Of a stretch of DNA of 64,000 bases, positions 24,641 through 36,352 are shown piece after piece. Each line of letters begins with the position of its first letter. Within the stretch, counting starts at the first letter, position 1. Under the pieces are notes generated by a model. It saw only the letters and a list, made by a program, of their open reading frames with translations, did not search any database and was not told the origin of the DNA. The DNA lies in assembly GCF_048128805.1 (NCBI RefSeq), contig NC_136003.1, positions 23,030,840 to 23,094,839 of the forward strand. The letters run 5' to 3'. The position numbers and the translations under genes are program-made. This DNA comes from Centroberyx gerrardi. Its lineage: Eukaryota > Chordata > Actinopteri > Beryciformes > Berycidae.

Positions 24641-27600
24641 CTGATTTAAAACAAAAAGAACTGAAGAGTCACAACACATGATAGAGAACTTTTTTTAAAA
24701 ATTTTTTTAACTCCACTCTGACTTCGGCCACCGAAAAACGTAAAGAAGGTCGAATGTAATGAAAGCATATTTGTATAGCTGTTAATTAATCTCTTAAGAG
24801 ACTTAATGGAGGGAACTTACAGAGGGTGACCTCATTTCAGTCCTGGAGGCGTTGGTGGGTGACAAATACTTTCCCTTTTTAGCACCTAAGAGGTAGATAA
24901 AATAGGATTAGATAGACCTTTTATGGCAGCTTTTCAGCACAGCATTGTCACATATGACTTCACCTGATTTATTTTCAGTTAACGCATTGCTCATAGGAAG
25001 AAACTAAAATATCAACAAGAAGGCTGAGGCCGCGTATCCGGCTTCGGTGATAAATGTAAAAAGCTGAGACCCAACCTGAGGGGCCGCCAGTCAACGGATT
25101 CCCATGATTGGCTGGAGCAGTTGTCGACGGGCCAATAGGCTCCACAGCTGGCCGTCTGGGTGGGGATTTTATAGGCGTGCAACCCCCAGGCTTCAAACCT
25201 AAAACAAGACAAGCAAAGTTAACATGCTCTAGGTCTGGAATACGTTTAATCTACAAAGCCCTCTTTGTTTTTTCCCAGTAAAAACAGAATTCAGATAATC
25301 ACAGAAACACATTTATCACCATTGTGACCTGTCAGAGCAGCATGTGAACCTATATATATGTGTGTGTGTGTGAGACAAGTTAACACCATCATGTTTGTGT
25401 GGCCCTTTCCTTTGAAACAGCTGCATGATGCTGCTTCATATATTTCTGGTGTTTAAAATGTTTTGGCATAGATGTAGATTTGGCTGGACAAAATTCAGGA
25501 CTTGATATTTGCTATATTCTTAATTATTTCCTCCTCCTCTTGTCATAGTGGAGGTTTGGTTCCAGTGTAGTCATTCAACATATAGATATGTATAGAGTTC
25601 AAGATGTTGACTTTTACGAGGTTTGGTTGCCTAGACAAGATCACAGGGCAAGTTCAAAAAAATTATTTTAAGCACAATAAGCACTATAATATGCACTATA
25701 CTGGCTAGATCCAACAGTAATGAGGAGTGTAAACCCCAAACACCGGGCTCTTTGGTACCTAAAATGTGTTAAGGAATCACTGATGGGTACATTATAGCAA
25801 TGAAATGCACAGTCAACATTTGACTGATACAAACTGACTGTATTGGTATAAAAATGTCTCTTTACCATGTAGAGAAAGAACTCACCCAGGTTTCCAGAGG
25901 CAGGGAGAGGTTTCTGGGGAGAGACTTCCCTGAACTGTGCAGGATCAAACGGAGGAGAGCCAACTGGAGATGCTACAGGTGTTGGAGCCGAGGGAGACTT
26001 TGTTGTACTGAAGGAGACATTAGAGGAAGGCGTGGAGATGAACTCAGGTTTATGCTGCTCAGTAGTGGCTGGTCCATCTCCAGCTTCAGGGTTTCTGTAA
26101 CAATGACATAATCGAACATAAAGACATAATCAAAGAATGATATAATAAAATTGTTTTTAAAGGTGACCATTTAAAAACAGTCTGTATGAATGTTTAGTGT
26201 ACATCTGACATAATGCACCATTAAGCTGAACATACTACACTACCAGTCAAAAGGACACACCTGATTGAATGCACTATGTTTTTCATTATCTTAAAGCCAT
26301 TTTTGATCTAAAGGCTTCTGCTTAAATGCTTGAAATTTGTTTTTTAGACAAATATAAATAGTGAAGTTGATGCCTATGTATGGATTTCTTTCCAAAGCCT
26401 TTGCCTTTCCATCATGGCAGAGGGCGGCTACTTTAAAGAATCTAAAATATAAGATAGTTTTGATTTGTTTAACACTTTTTTGGTCACTGCATAATTCCAT
26501 TTGTGTTATTTCATAGTTTTGATGTCTTTGCTATTATTCTAAAATGTGGAAAATAGTAAAGTAAGAAAAATGTGGTGTGTCCAAACTTTGTTAACTATGT
26601 TAATAGAATGCAAATGTACGAAAAGGCCTCACCTTATATTTTGCAATGATAAAAAGGTGGTGAAAACAATGGAGGAATCATCAGGAGGGATTAGAAATTA
26701 AGAATCTAGAGTAGGACTAGCTCAGGCGTGGCACTCCTTGGGACTTGTTAAGATGGGGGACAGAGACAGCGGCTGCACTCTGAGCCAGTCAACAATAACA
26801 CAGATGGGCGAAGCAGGATGAAGCGGCATTCTGGAGAGTGAATAAGCTGAATGGTCAGGGTCTTAAAAAGGCAAACGTTTCAAGCCATTTTCTCCACCTG
26901 TGTGACTTTGCCCGCTTCCAGTTTAGTGAGTCAGAAAGTGATGGTGATTATAAAGATGGCTGAGCAGACTTTACCTCAGGCCCGGTGCAGTTTGGACAGG
27001 TTTGAGCTTCGATCTCCAGTCGTGACGGACTGGATCTGCAACCAAGGACAAACACATTTAGACAAGCGCTCCAAACAGCTGACTGCATGACTAACGAAAA
27101 TTAAAAGCATGATGGCAACGCTGACTCATTACCATTTAATCTCCTTTACATGCATTCCCCAATTTAAAACCAATGGGAAGCGAGTGCATTCATTTTTATG
27201 TCTTGTCCTCTTTAGGGATGAGCTGTGCACTCAAAGCAGTTCCAGGCAGATCAGAAATCTGACTGCATGCTAAACACAAAATAGACTCCCTTGACTCTTC
27301 TCCTTGCCAATTCCACATACTCACACGAACAGCTGATAATGTGTCCAACTATTGGTTCTGCTGAGACCGTTGTTCATTATTTAACGTCACTCATAACGCT
27401 TCACTGTGTAACTCAATTTGAGCTCCACAACTGCATAAAAGACCCAGAATGATGGCCTAATCCAAGCACTAGACAAACATTTCCTTCAACCCCACAAATG
27501 CATAACTCCATCTGGATTGATAAGAAGTGATTCTGTTTTCAAAGACATGATGGGTCATGTCTATATTATAGGTAAAACATTCTGCAACAGAACGCTTGCA

Positions 27601-30600
27601 TAAAAATGGTGCTCACATGGTGATAGATTTCTTTCAGAGCCGCTAATGAAGCGGTTTAACACTATTTTTTTAAACCAACAGTGTAGCAGAATTTGTTTCT
27701 GTCTGCAAAGCTGCAGCCTGACAGGACATTACACCCACTGCATGCACATCACTCCCCAAGAAGGTGACAGAAGTGAAACTACGAAAGTTTGAAGGGGAAA
27801 TTAAAATGTCAGTTGCAAGTACAATATCCAACCACTGGCTAACTGCATGCTAGATGCTTTGACAGTAGAAATAGGGCCAACATGACAAAAGGGCTCCGCT
27901 TTCTATGAATGCTTGTTAAGGAGAGAAAAAAAAGAAATAAAAATGATAACAAATGGATTAAGAAAAACTGAAATCAATTCAATCACGCTTGCCTTTGGCA
28001 TCTGTGTATACAGTTGTTGGCCTTGTGCCGTCTTTGTTGATGGCCTTCTGACATGGCGGTTCCGTATTGTTGGTCTGGCCGGTGGAGGGCCGTCCTGCCC
28101 GGCTTCCTGCTGGGCCTTGGCTGCATTTATCCTGTCTCAAACTGGGGCTGCCAGCTGAATTTGGCTCGTCTCCAAACCTGGGGAGAGAGAAAACCCTCAC
28201 CATCAGCCTTAATAATGTAATCAACAAAAGTCATTCCAAACCTCTCAGACAGTTGTTAAGACTAGGTATATGAAAAAAGGACAAATCTATTCAAGGCCAC
28301 AAAAAGTAGACAACGTGCTACGCTCACCTTCTCTCTGCTGATCGGATGGTGAACGGGCGGCTGTTGTTATTGTTGCAGTTTTCCTCTGCTAGTCTCTTGC
28401 CAGTCGTCGCCCTGGCGCTGCTCTTCTCTTCAGGACGCGGCCTCCCAGACACATCCGAGGGCTCAGAGGGCTTCCTGTTGCCGGTCGGGGCCGGTGCGAC
28501 CGGAGCAGCGGCCTGGAAGAACCTCTGCCGGGCCGCCTGCGTCTTCTGGGCCGAGGTCGTCCAGGACTTGGAGGTTGGGGTGGGACTGACCGGCTTCAGG
28601 ACAATATTCAGCGGGGTCAACAGTGCAGAAGAGGGGAGTAGAGGCGCAGGTTGGGTTTGGCTGGCACCATTTGGCCGCACAACCAAACTGCCAGGTCCGT
28701 TTTTGATCACAGCCTCAGAGGAGGAAGGTTTGCAGCCGTTCTGGTGGCCGTTACAGATGAAAGTGTCCGGCTCCTTCCCGGCTTTATAGGCTCCAGCGTG
28801 GAGCGCACCGGAGCATTCACTGCATCTGGTAGTCAAGTTTTAACATGCAATTACTAGCACTGTATATAACCTGAAAGGAGGACTCATCAAGAGAAGATTA
28901 AACTCTTACTTGAAGCAGCTTCTGTGATAGAGCTTCCCATCCACAAAATGCCTCTGAACCAGATGAACGTGGTTCTTGCATGCAACACATTTACTGTTGA
29001 GAGTCCCACTTTTATTGGAGTTTTCAGCCAGAACCGCCTTCTGCGAATGGAAGAAAACTCAAACTCAGGTGACCCTCTGTATGAAGGCATATTCTTACAT
29101 TTTCTTAACCTACTAAAAATGAGCCAAAACCTGCTCAGTCTTAAAAAACAACAACAATTCAGCCACAAATATTGATCAGATGTTACAGTGCAAGACAACT
29201 GGGATGTATTGTAAACACAGCCACAGCTATACCTTCAGATGCTGTGATAATATGTGTGATAATATGTTCCCTGACATCTAATACTAACCTGAACTGCAGC
29301 TCTGGCCAGTTTGGGTGAGGTCTGAGCTCTGAGCGTGGGAGGTAAACGATTCTCAATGGCTGTTTTAGACACAAAGGTTTTGGCAACCACCGGGAGATTC
29401 TTCTTCTCTGATGGCTCCTCCTTGGAGCCCTCTGCTGGCCTTTTTACACCTCCCACTGAGGGGGGAAAGTAATATTACTATCAAAACATCACACAGCAGC
29501 ACAAGAGAGAAACAATAGAACTTCCCTAAACCAGAAATACTTAAGGAAATCACTGAGTAAAATAAGGACGAGGGACTCAGACTAATCTACAAAGTAGCTT
29601 AAGACATTTGAGCCAGCCATATTCTCACTGGGAGAGCGTCCGTTGAAGTAATTGTAGTACTGGGAGACGTAGGTAAGAATGCTCAGTCTGTCTGGGATCC
29701 TCAAAGCGACCATGTCTTCTGCATCTAGTAAGGCTGGTATCCCCAACTTCTCCTCTGCAACCCGAAACGCCTGGGCAGAAGAAGAAAACAAGACATTTAA
29801 TAGCAGCGCATGATGGACCAAGTAAGCCCATTTCAAAGTCGTTTCACTCTAAATAAATATGGAATTCACTGGCCACAGTAACGTCTGCTCCTACAATTAC
29901 AGTATGTGTAAAAACGTCAGACAATACGATTTCCTATAAATAGAAAAGCAGCACAGCAGTAAGTCTGGACGGCTGTATAATGAATAGCATGTTTCCTGTG
30001 CTCTCACACTCAGGGATAAGAAAGAGGATGGAGGGAGCAGGATATCGGGGCATTGTTTAGGATCAGCCTGGACATGCTCATTAAAATCACCAGCAAAGCC
30101 TTGCTGAATACCAAGTCTGCCAATGTGACAGAAGAGGACAAAAAATAAAGAAGTGTCTGGATTTGTGAGGTGGGACCCTGTCTGAAAGCTAAAGAGGGTT
30201 TTTGCTGCAAACATACAAAGACACAAATTCTTATTTGACAACAACTGAAAGAACCACCTGTAAGAAATATGACACCGTTCATGAAATATAGATGGGTGGG
30301 ATTGTGGATAATATTACTGCTCACCGCTCACACATGTCTCAATATAGGGAACATAACAGTTGATTAAAAGTTAAACCCAATCAAACACACTATGCCCTTA
30401 TGTGTTCTCTTACGACACAAATGAGGTGTAAAATTCCTCTTCTTACATAACCTTCCACATGTATACCATGACACCATCTAAAAGTGAACCTTTATCGTGA
30501 GGATCGAGTGGCCGATGACAGTAAGCCTCATTCAAAATGAATAGCCTGGAGAGCCTCTCCTGAGCTCAGGTTCGTCGCCGGCACTGTCAGGATCATCCAG

Positions 30601-31895
30601 ACAACTGGCAAGTACAGGCCCTTCATAGCACTGTGCTGCAGCACGCTGTGGGGCCTGTAATCCTCAGAGGAAGCCAGGGAAATGGAGGACTAAATAATGG
30701 AAAGGTCCCAGCTGTGCTGTTTGGGTCATTTCGGGGTTAACAAAATAAATTAGGTCAAATGGACAGGGGCGGTGTGAAGATTATGAATATTTCAATTTGA
30801 AGAGTCTAGAATTCATTGTGTGAGATGGAGTTTCTACCAGTTGGCTTCTGCATAGACTGCTGTGCTATTAATAATTCAACCAGTCTAGCCTACTGTATAA
30901 AAGCAAGAAAACTTTGACTTCTTAACAGCAAGTTATCCTGTCCTGAGTTTGCCTTCATGCGTCAGTGGTTAATGGACAGGATGTGTTATGCTACATCATT
31001 ATTTACAGGTGGAGGCTGTTGGCGCTCCACTCAAAATACAAGAAGGGTGAAGGTGAAGGGTTCAACAACTTTCCATCTTACCAAACTGTTGTTCTCAAAC
31101 ACATCCTCTTTACTGAGTGAGTCATAGTCTCTGGGAAGACAAAGAAACACAACAGACATTAGAGAGAATAAGTCATATATATATATATTTATAGGTGAAA
31201 ATTGAATCCCCAAACTGTGTAGATCAGAACTCTTCTGGTGATTCCAACTATCTAGAAAAAGGTTCAGCTGGCATTAACCAAAACCAGCTACATTTCCTTA
31301 GGCATCATTTTTTTTTTTTTTTTACATATTTTGCATAAGAAGATGGCAATTAATTTTTTAATTAACTACAGATGCTTGCCACCCTACTACACAGAAATAA
31401 CTACAGTAGGTAATCCTGAAATTGAATTAGAAGGATACTAACTACACACATAACAGTAAAACTTTAAAATATCATGCTGCTTTTATACGTCAAAAACGAT
31501 ACCACAGAAACACGTATAGTAATACTATAGGAGATTAGAAAACACAACACAACAAAAATACGATGAGATCACTATTGTGCATCACTATAAATCCGAGTAG
31601 CCTATTATAGGAATATTATAGTCATTTTTCGTTCGGGACAGCCTGCTGCAACACATTTCACTGTTCATCCGCGATGCCAATCACGTACTAAATCCCAGCA
31701 GAACCCCCCAGACAGCTACACTGTAACCAGTCCTCTACGGTTAAATGCTCACATCAGGTCCGGTCTGTACTTGTGGATCAGCGCGCAGAAAGCCAGTCCG
31801 CTCCTGAATGAAGTAGTCATGTTGGTGACGGCGACGTCTCGGTAGCCCTCGCACTGCAGTTTGCACCACTGCTCCAAAGCCTTGATGGCAGCCAT
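20273..31895 (-). CDS. MICALL2: MICAL-like protein 2 (CH, LIM and bMERB domains), complete
   Basis: This is a Rab13/Rab8-binding adaptor of the MICAL-like family (the mammalian protein is also called JRAB). It links Rab-marked recycling vesicles to actin and alpha-actinin during junction assembly, in the cytoplasm and at membranes. My model has 17 exons: 31895-31753, 31130-31082, 29770-29629, 29455-29289, 29040-28910, 28825-28328, 28177-27993, 27035-26975, 26094-25886, 25198-25076, 24885-24821, 24640-24517, 21585-21483, 20984-20911, 20818-20704, 20507-20461, 20352-20273. It totals 2316 nt, or 771 residues, with every phase compatible. Human MICALL2 is about 900 residues, so the linker is shorter. 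The start ATG has A at -3 and G at +4. Adjacency to INTS1 favours MICALL2 over MICALL1; I cannot tell which fish paralogue (a or b) it is. No MICAL monooxygenase domain is present, as expected. Confidence 0.93.
20989..21021. repeat. 11-bp tandem repeat beside a splice acceptor
   Basis: Three copies of ATTCATTAATC (plus strand) abut the acceptor of MICALL2 exon 14. On the minus strand they supply the sequence just before CAG, leaving little polypyrimidine tract. Confidence 0.85.
23707..23774. repeat. (CCCA)n and (GT)n microsatellites
   Basis: About five CCCA units (23707-23727) and, after a 20-base spacer, an imperfect GT run (23746-23774), inside a MICALL2 intron. Confidence 0.92.
23823..24218. 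mobile_element. Fold-back (MITE-like) DNA element with long inverted arms
   Basis: The left arm (about 23823-23926) and right arm (about 24115-24218) are imperfect reverse complements. Both carry ACACACAGAAAAATAAA, CCATAGAAGAACC and CCACAAAGAACCTTTC on the corresponding strands. No transposase frame is present, so it is non-autonomous. Target duplications are not clear. It lies in the MICALL2 intron between exons 12 and 13. The AAGAACC-rich arms resemble a family common in fish genomes, but I cannot name it. Confidence 0.8.
26236..26592 (-). mobile_element. Internally deleted Tc1-like element remnant
   Basis: The ends are inverted: ACTACCAGTCAAAAGGACAC at the left, and GTGTGTCCAAACTTTG at the right (plus strand). 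The ACTACCAGTCAAAAGTTTGG-type terminus is one I associate with Tc1-like elements abundant in fish. Internal minus-strand sequence contains CATCAAAACTATGAAATAAC, also typical. The small open frame 26291-26500 lies inside it and is not a gene. It occupies the MICALL2 intron between exons 8 and 9. Confidence 0.7.
27991..27992 (-). other. MICALL2: GC-AG intron donor in MICALL2
   Basis: Exon 7 ends AAAG followed by GCAAGC instead of GT. Joining to the acceptor at 27036-27037 keeps the frame (GCC AAA G|AT CCA) and yields [16 protein letters not shown], a family-typical segment. Confidence 0.75.
28328..29040 (-). CDS. MICALL2: MICALL2 exons 5-6: LIM domain and start of linker
   Basis: The zinc ligands are all present: C185, C188, H206, C209, C212, C215, C235 and H238, spaced C-x2-C-x17-H-x2-C-x2-C-x2-C-x19-C-x2-H. 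The LIM domain is split between exons after C209/F210. The rest of exon 6 (to residue about 376) is a low-complexity Ser/Pro/Ala linker, presumably disordered. Antisense frames across this exon (for example 28346-28789 plus) are shadows of its GC-rich composition. Confidence 0.93.
29629..31895 (-). CDS. MICALL2: MICALL2 exons 1-3: calponin-homology domain
   Basis: Exon 1 encodes the start [12 protein letters not shown] and the actin-binding type motif [18 protein letters not shown]. Exon 2 gives ENNSL. Exon 3 gives [20 protein letters not shown] and [15 protein letters not shown]. Together they form a single CH domain at about residues 2-108. Exon 3 ends at the strong donor GTGAGA at 29628, before an in-frame read-through that would end at a stop near 29582. 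Joining there gives GRSPMGGVKRP, matching the family's junction. The intron between exons 2 and 3 (29771-31081) holds no exon I can see. Confidence 0.92.
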
Positions 31896-32110
31896 GCTCC
31901 TTCTTCCCGGTGCGACAAATACACACAGCGACCGCCAGCAGACCTACAGTGTGGACGAGCCGGAGGAAAGAGTGATAAAAAAATAAAAAAAAACCGTCCG
32001 TCTGTCTTCTGGGTTTGACCGTGAACTGCGGCGCTGCCTGCAGCTGCGTCCTGTTTCCTCCTTCCACCTGAAAATGACCAGTGGGCTGCAGGACGCGTTA
32101 GCTGCTGGTG
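31896..32110 (-). promoter_or_regulatory. MICALL2: MICALL2 5' untranslated region and promoter-proximal DNA
   Basis: Immediately upstream of the MICALL2 ATG is a GC-richer stretch with CAGCTG and several CG dinucleotides, interrupted by an A-rich run (T-rich on the gene strand) near 31976. The transcription start cannot be placed from sequence alone. No TATA box is evident. Confidence 0.4.
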
Positions 32111-35100
32111 TCGTGTGGGTTTCTCGGCTCATTAGACTAATTGACAGTGAGTGCCGATTCGTCATTCACAACAGTTGATTAAAAGTCACCGAGCAGCGAG
32201 GCGAATGATGTTGGCGGTGTTCAAAGTTCAGTGTTTAATCCCATAAAGTGAATCCTGCAAAGTTACATCAGCCCAGTCCAGAGTTTCAGTGGGGATGGAT
32301 AGGGTCAAATAATACTCCATGGTGTTGAGTTTACTGTTACAGTTTGTCTGTGGGAAATAGGCAGCAGGGGTGTAATCCACCTCAACTCAGTTTAAACTCA
32401 GTTTGTAGATTGATATGAACCTTTATGATGTGAAATTCAGAGTATGCATGATAGTAGCCTAACTGGTATCAGACTGGTGTAATTTATAAGAGTATACAGT
32501 CCTGAAAAGAAAGAAAAAATGCTTTTCTGAAAATATAATTGATTTCTGTGGTTGGTGGTTGTTTGCCTTATAATGATCAGGGACTGGAGGTCATATAGTT
32601 TACCCGCCTTTTTATTCACCACATCACTGGAAAGAGGCCTATGCTTTAAGCTTACAGCTTTTAGATCTCATCATCTTGAAGTATAAGCATACTCTATTGT
32701 ACAAATATGTGAAATTGGGATGAACACCCTTCCAAGGATCATAGGCTATGCGAATGCTCATCTTGCATTTTAGATCTTATTTGAATTTTTGATCCGTTTC
32801 TGTTTGCATTCCGTTAGCAAACATGAAAGATCTATGGAGCAGAAATGACACGACTGGAGTAAAGTAGACTTTAATTGGTCAGAGTTTGGGATTGAAGCTC
32901 TGGTCATATATAAATGAGACTAATGTGACCATTATTCTGTATCAAAAACAAAAACCCATGGCAAAACCCTTCACAGGCCTCAAACTGCACACAGTGCCAC
33001 AAGTGTGTGGGTTTCTCACTCAACAGCCCCACTATGAAATGTTAATGTCTCTTTAAAGTCTCCCTGATTGATTTGATTGATTGATTTGATTGCTCCTTAA
33101 TTTTTGCTTCTGATTATTAATCACCCCCTCCCACACACACACACACACACCCCTCCATGCACACCGCTTTAACCTAGAGCCATCTGGATTTCCTGAAAAT
33201 GAAATGTAAGTGACTTGTGGCATCCATATGGCCACAGTCAATCAATTTGAGAGTGAAAAATGTCTCTATAATCCTATGTTTTGTTTGGGTTTTTTTTTTT
33301 TACCTCTTTGTTCATGTTGGGATTCCAGACTAGGGCTTATTTGATAGAATAGATAGGCTATAGGCCGCTAATGAGCCGCTGTATTGTATTCTGACAAAGG
33401 ATGCTGCTGTCCTTTTTTTCTCTCATTTGCATTCTGTGTTGGAATCTCATCTCAGGACAAAAGCTCCAACCACCATTTCCATCGGTTATGGAACATTTAC
33501 AATAATGTTTCATTAAAAGCCTCATGTAGCTCATCTGCTTGGGGTACACAGCAACCAAACTGAAGATGTTCTCACTAAAGATGGAAGACACTTAAGTTGT
33601 CTGATAGTTTATTGGTAGCTTAGTCTGTTTATTGATGTAACTAAACACCAAAGTTGTCGTCCCAGCCACTGTATCAAGGTCAGTGTGCTCCAGGAAGGAT
33701 ATGCGAACATATGACAGAATCTATGACATCCGTTTTCACCTCACTCTTCTTTGTGTGGGGCCTAATTGAGGCCTAATTGAGGCCAACTATTGTGAAATAA
33801 AGTCTTTGACCTAATTAGCCCCAATTAGGCTGTCCCGCAAAATTTTTTGAAGAAACTTGTACCACTGTTTTTGTCAGCAACTTTTATAGTAACCTGATCA
33901 TGAAGAATTAGACAACTTTGCTAAATTAGTTCAAGAAATCCGTCAGAAAACTTAGAGTCCCTTCCACCTTAACAGGAAACACCGCTAATCTTCAAAAGTG
34001 CTTCAATGACCCATTTCGAAAAGCAGTTTCAAATTTGACCCACAGACCCAATCAGCGAGCTTTCAAACCCCTGACATGGGGAATGTAATTAGTGCGAGAC
34101 TGGAGTTGAACTTGATCGTCTCTCTGAAATGTGAGTGTGACCCGCGCTGACCTCATTCACTGAAATGGGGCACAAATAAGACATGAATTGTTTATTTGTC
34201 ACCGCCAGTGGGCCTGAGAGAAATGACACAAAGCAACATCATTCTGAAAGTTTCACACAACAAATGAGTGATGTGTGTTCATACATTGGAATAAGAAATG
34301 AAACGTGCATTAGAAAACTCATATATTGTCCTCTCTGAACTTTGGGAGGGCGTCTTCATGTCCAGAGGGGGGCACTGTCAGACTGCACTGCTAAAAGTCT
34401 GTCTCACCACTCCATGTCTGGGGTCAAATTCATAAACAATGCAAGCACACAAGCAATATTAGTATATCCTTATTTTCCATGCAGAACGTCAGGGAAAAAA
34501 AACTTGATTTAGAACTTTACAACTAAATGAAATCAGTCATTTTGTATGGAATTTGGACAAAGTAGAGATTGAAGATGTTGTCCTGGAAATAAGCAATTTT
34601 CATGAGAATTTTCATCAGAAAACTGATTTGTTGCCATTATTTCTATTTCCTTATGATGAGATGATTTGTATTGTTTGTTGTTATATTTGTATATGAATAA
34701 AGATTTCAGTGAATTGTTGGCGATTCCCTTTTCTACTCTGATTTTCTTTTCACTATTTTCAGAGACACAAAAACTGAAAACTGCTTTTGTTTTTTTGTAA
34801 AACACCAATTTGCAGCTAAGAGTTCTGTGTGTTGAATTATGTTAATGGGGTAAAACTCTTAAAAACTAAATATTGTAAAATACTGTGTACAGTATTTTGA
34901 GACACAAACATGGGGTTTTGAAACGCTTCCACAATCCAAGTTTAAAGTTTAAACTCGATTAACCTCTAGACCTGAAGTATGTTTTTGAGACCAATTTTCA
35001 CCTGTCAGGGAGCACTGACTGTGCGTTCTGAATGATAAAAGTAAACTTTAACACTTGAAAATCACTAAGCATTTACTTCCAAATTAGTTCTTATTCATGG

Positions 35101-36352
35101 TGTCTGGTGTTTCAAGACCTAGAGGATAAAGTAGAGTATTTTAAAGAGTTTTCATACCCCAAATTCAGTATAGTTACTGTGATTGATGGGCTTCGGTGCG
35201 CTACCTTTGTTTTTTCAGAATCAGATAAAGGGTGTTTCGAAACACTTTACTGTATATCTAAGTAACATTTCCTTTCCTCCCCATTTATATACCCAGGTAT
35301 ACAACAGTACCATGGCTAATTTGCTGTATTTGCAGATAATTTAAGTCACTTCAGCCATAAAAATCACAACTCAAAATTTCTTGTCTTTAGCTTTACAACT
35401 TTCTTTATGGAATCCACGTCAATATCAATTGGGCAAATTTATTCTTTTTCAATAAGTAATATGGTTTCTTTGATTATGCACACAGTATTAAGTTGTGCAG
35501 TATTGGGGAAAAAAATCAGCAAGACATATTTATCATGTAATCTTTATAGACTCACTGTTTGTGATTTCATTTTTCAGCTATTTCCATTGTTTCCTGTGAG
35601 GACTTGTTGCTGCATGCCGACATCCTGCTTCTGTCTGTGGAGGTAACAGGATAGGTCAGGGATGAACCTGTCATCAGTGAAATCATTGGGAAATGAGCTG
35701 AGTGTATCTCATTTCCCATCCCAGTTCTGCCCTGATGTAATAGTTAAGCGGACCGCATTTGTTACAAGAAGAACATGAGGATGCTGACTATTAAAGACCA
35801 GCATTATATACCATCCAGTCAGAGTGGAAAAACTAAATCGCATTACATTGTGTTAAAAATGTATTCAAAATATATACATATCAGATTATCAACCAGTTGT
35901 TGAAGGAAAGAAAGTAGGCTACAGAGATGTTTTTACACTGTGACATATTTGTATTGAAACAAAATATGAAAAAAAATAGTGATACACATTTTGACCACTT
36001 CATAATCTTCGGCAAGAAATTCCATTTAAATCAAAATGTCTCCCAGAAACTGTCATGAAAGAAACTAATTGAAATGTACGACAGAATATTTTAAAACACT
36101 GTGACTATAGATAACCCCTCGTTTTTCATTTGATAGAAAACTGTACAGGAAATGAAAGGCATCTCAACACACTCTGCTTATTATAACATATTACAAAAAA
36201 TGTTAAAATAATGATAGCTACATAATTCAGTATGATAATGAAGCTCCTCTTAGTTCCCCAAAGAACATTCAAAAAGTATGTTGTTCCATATTGATAATGC
36301 TTCTGCTATTTTTTCGTGTTATTCTCTGTATAAACAGGAAGAAGGAAACCTA
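32111..36352. other. Intergenic region, MICALL2 upstream to homeobox gene
   Basis: I see no exon here. It contains a (TTGAT)n-like run near 33064-33092, a CA repeat near 33126-33151, and the candidate regulatory block 33735-34230. The remaining sequence is AT-rich. No canonical polyadenylation signal is close downstream of the homeobox gene stop; the nearest AATAAA I noticed on the minus strand is near 35435. Confidence 0.55.
33735..34230. promoter_or_regulatory. Candidate conserved non-coding block
   Basis: The block begins with two tandem copies of GGCCTAATTGA near 33760, then GACCTAATTAGCCCCAATTAG near 33810. It continues with complex non-repetitive sequence including GGGAATGTAATTAGTGCG near 34079 and GTGACCCGCGCTGACC near 34137. 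It lies between MICALL2 and the homeobox gene, a natural place for homeobox enhancers. Confidence 0.33.

Noticed and set aside
28346..28789. 147-codon plus-strand open frame
   Set aside because: It is antisense to MICALL2 exon 6, whose frame carries the LIM domain; the GC-rich linker leaves few stops on the other strand.
29582..29628. Extension of MICALL2 exon 3 to a stop near 29582
   Set aside because: A strong GTGAGA donor at 29628 joins in phase to exon 4 and gives the family junction.
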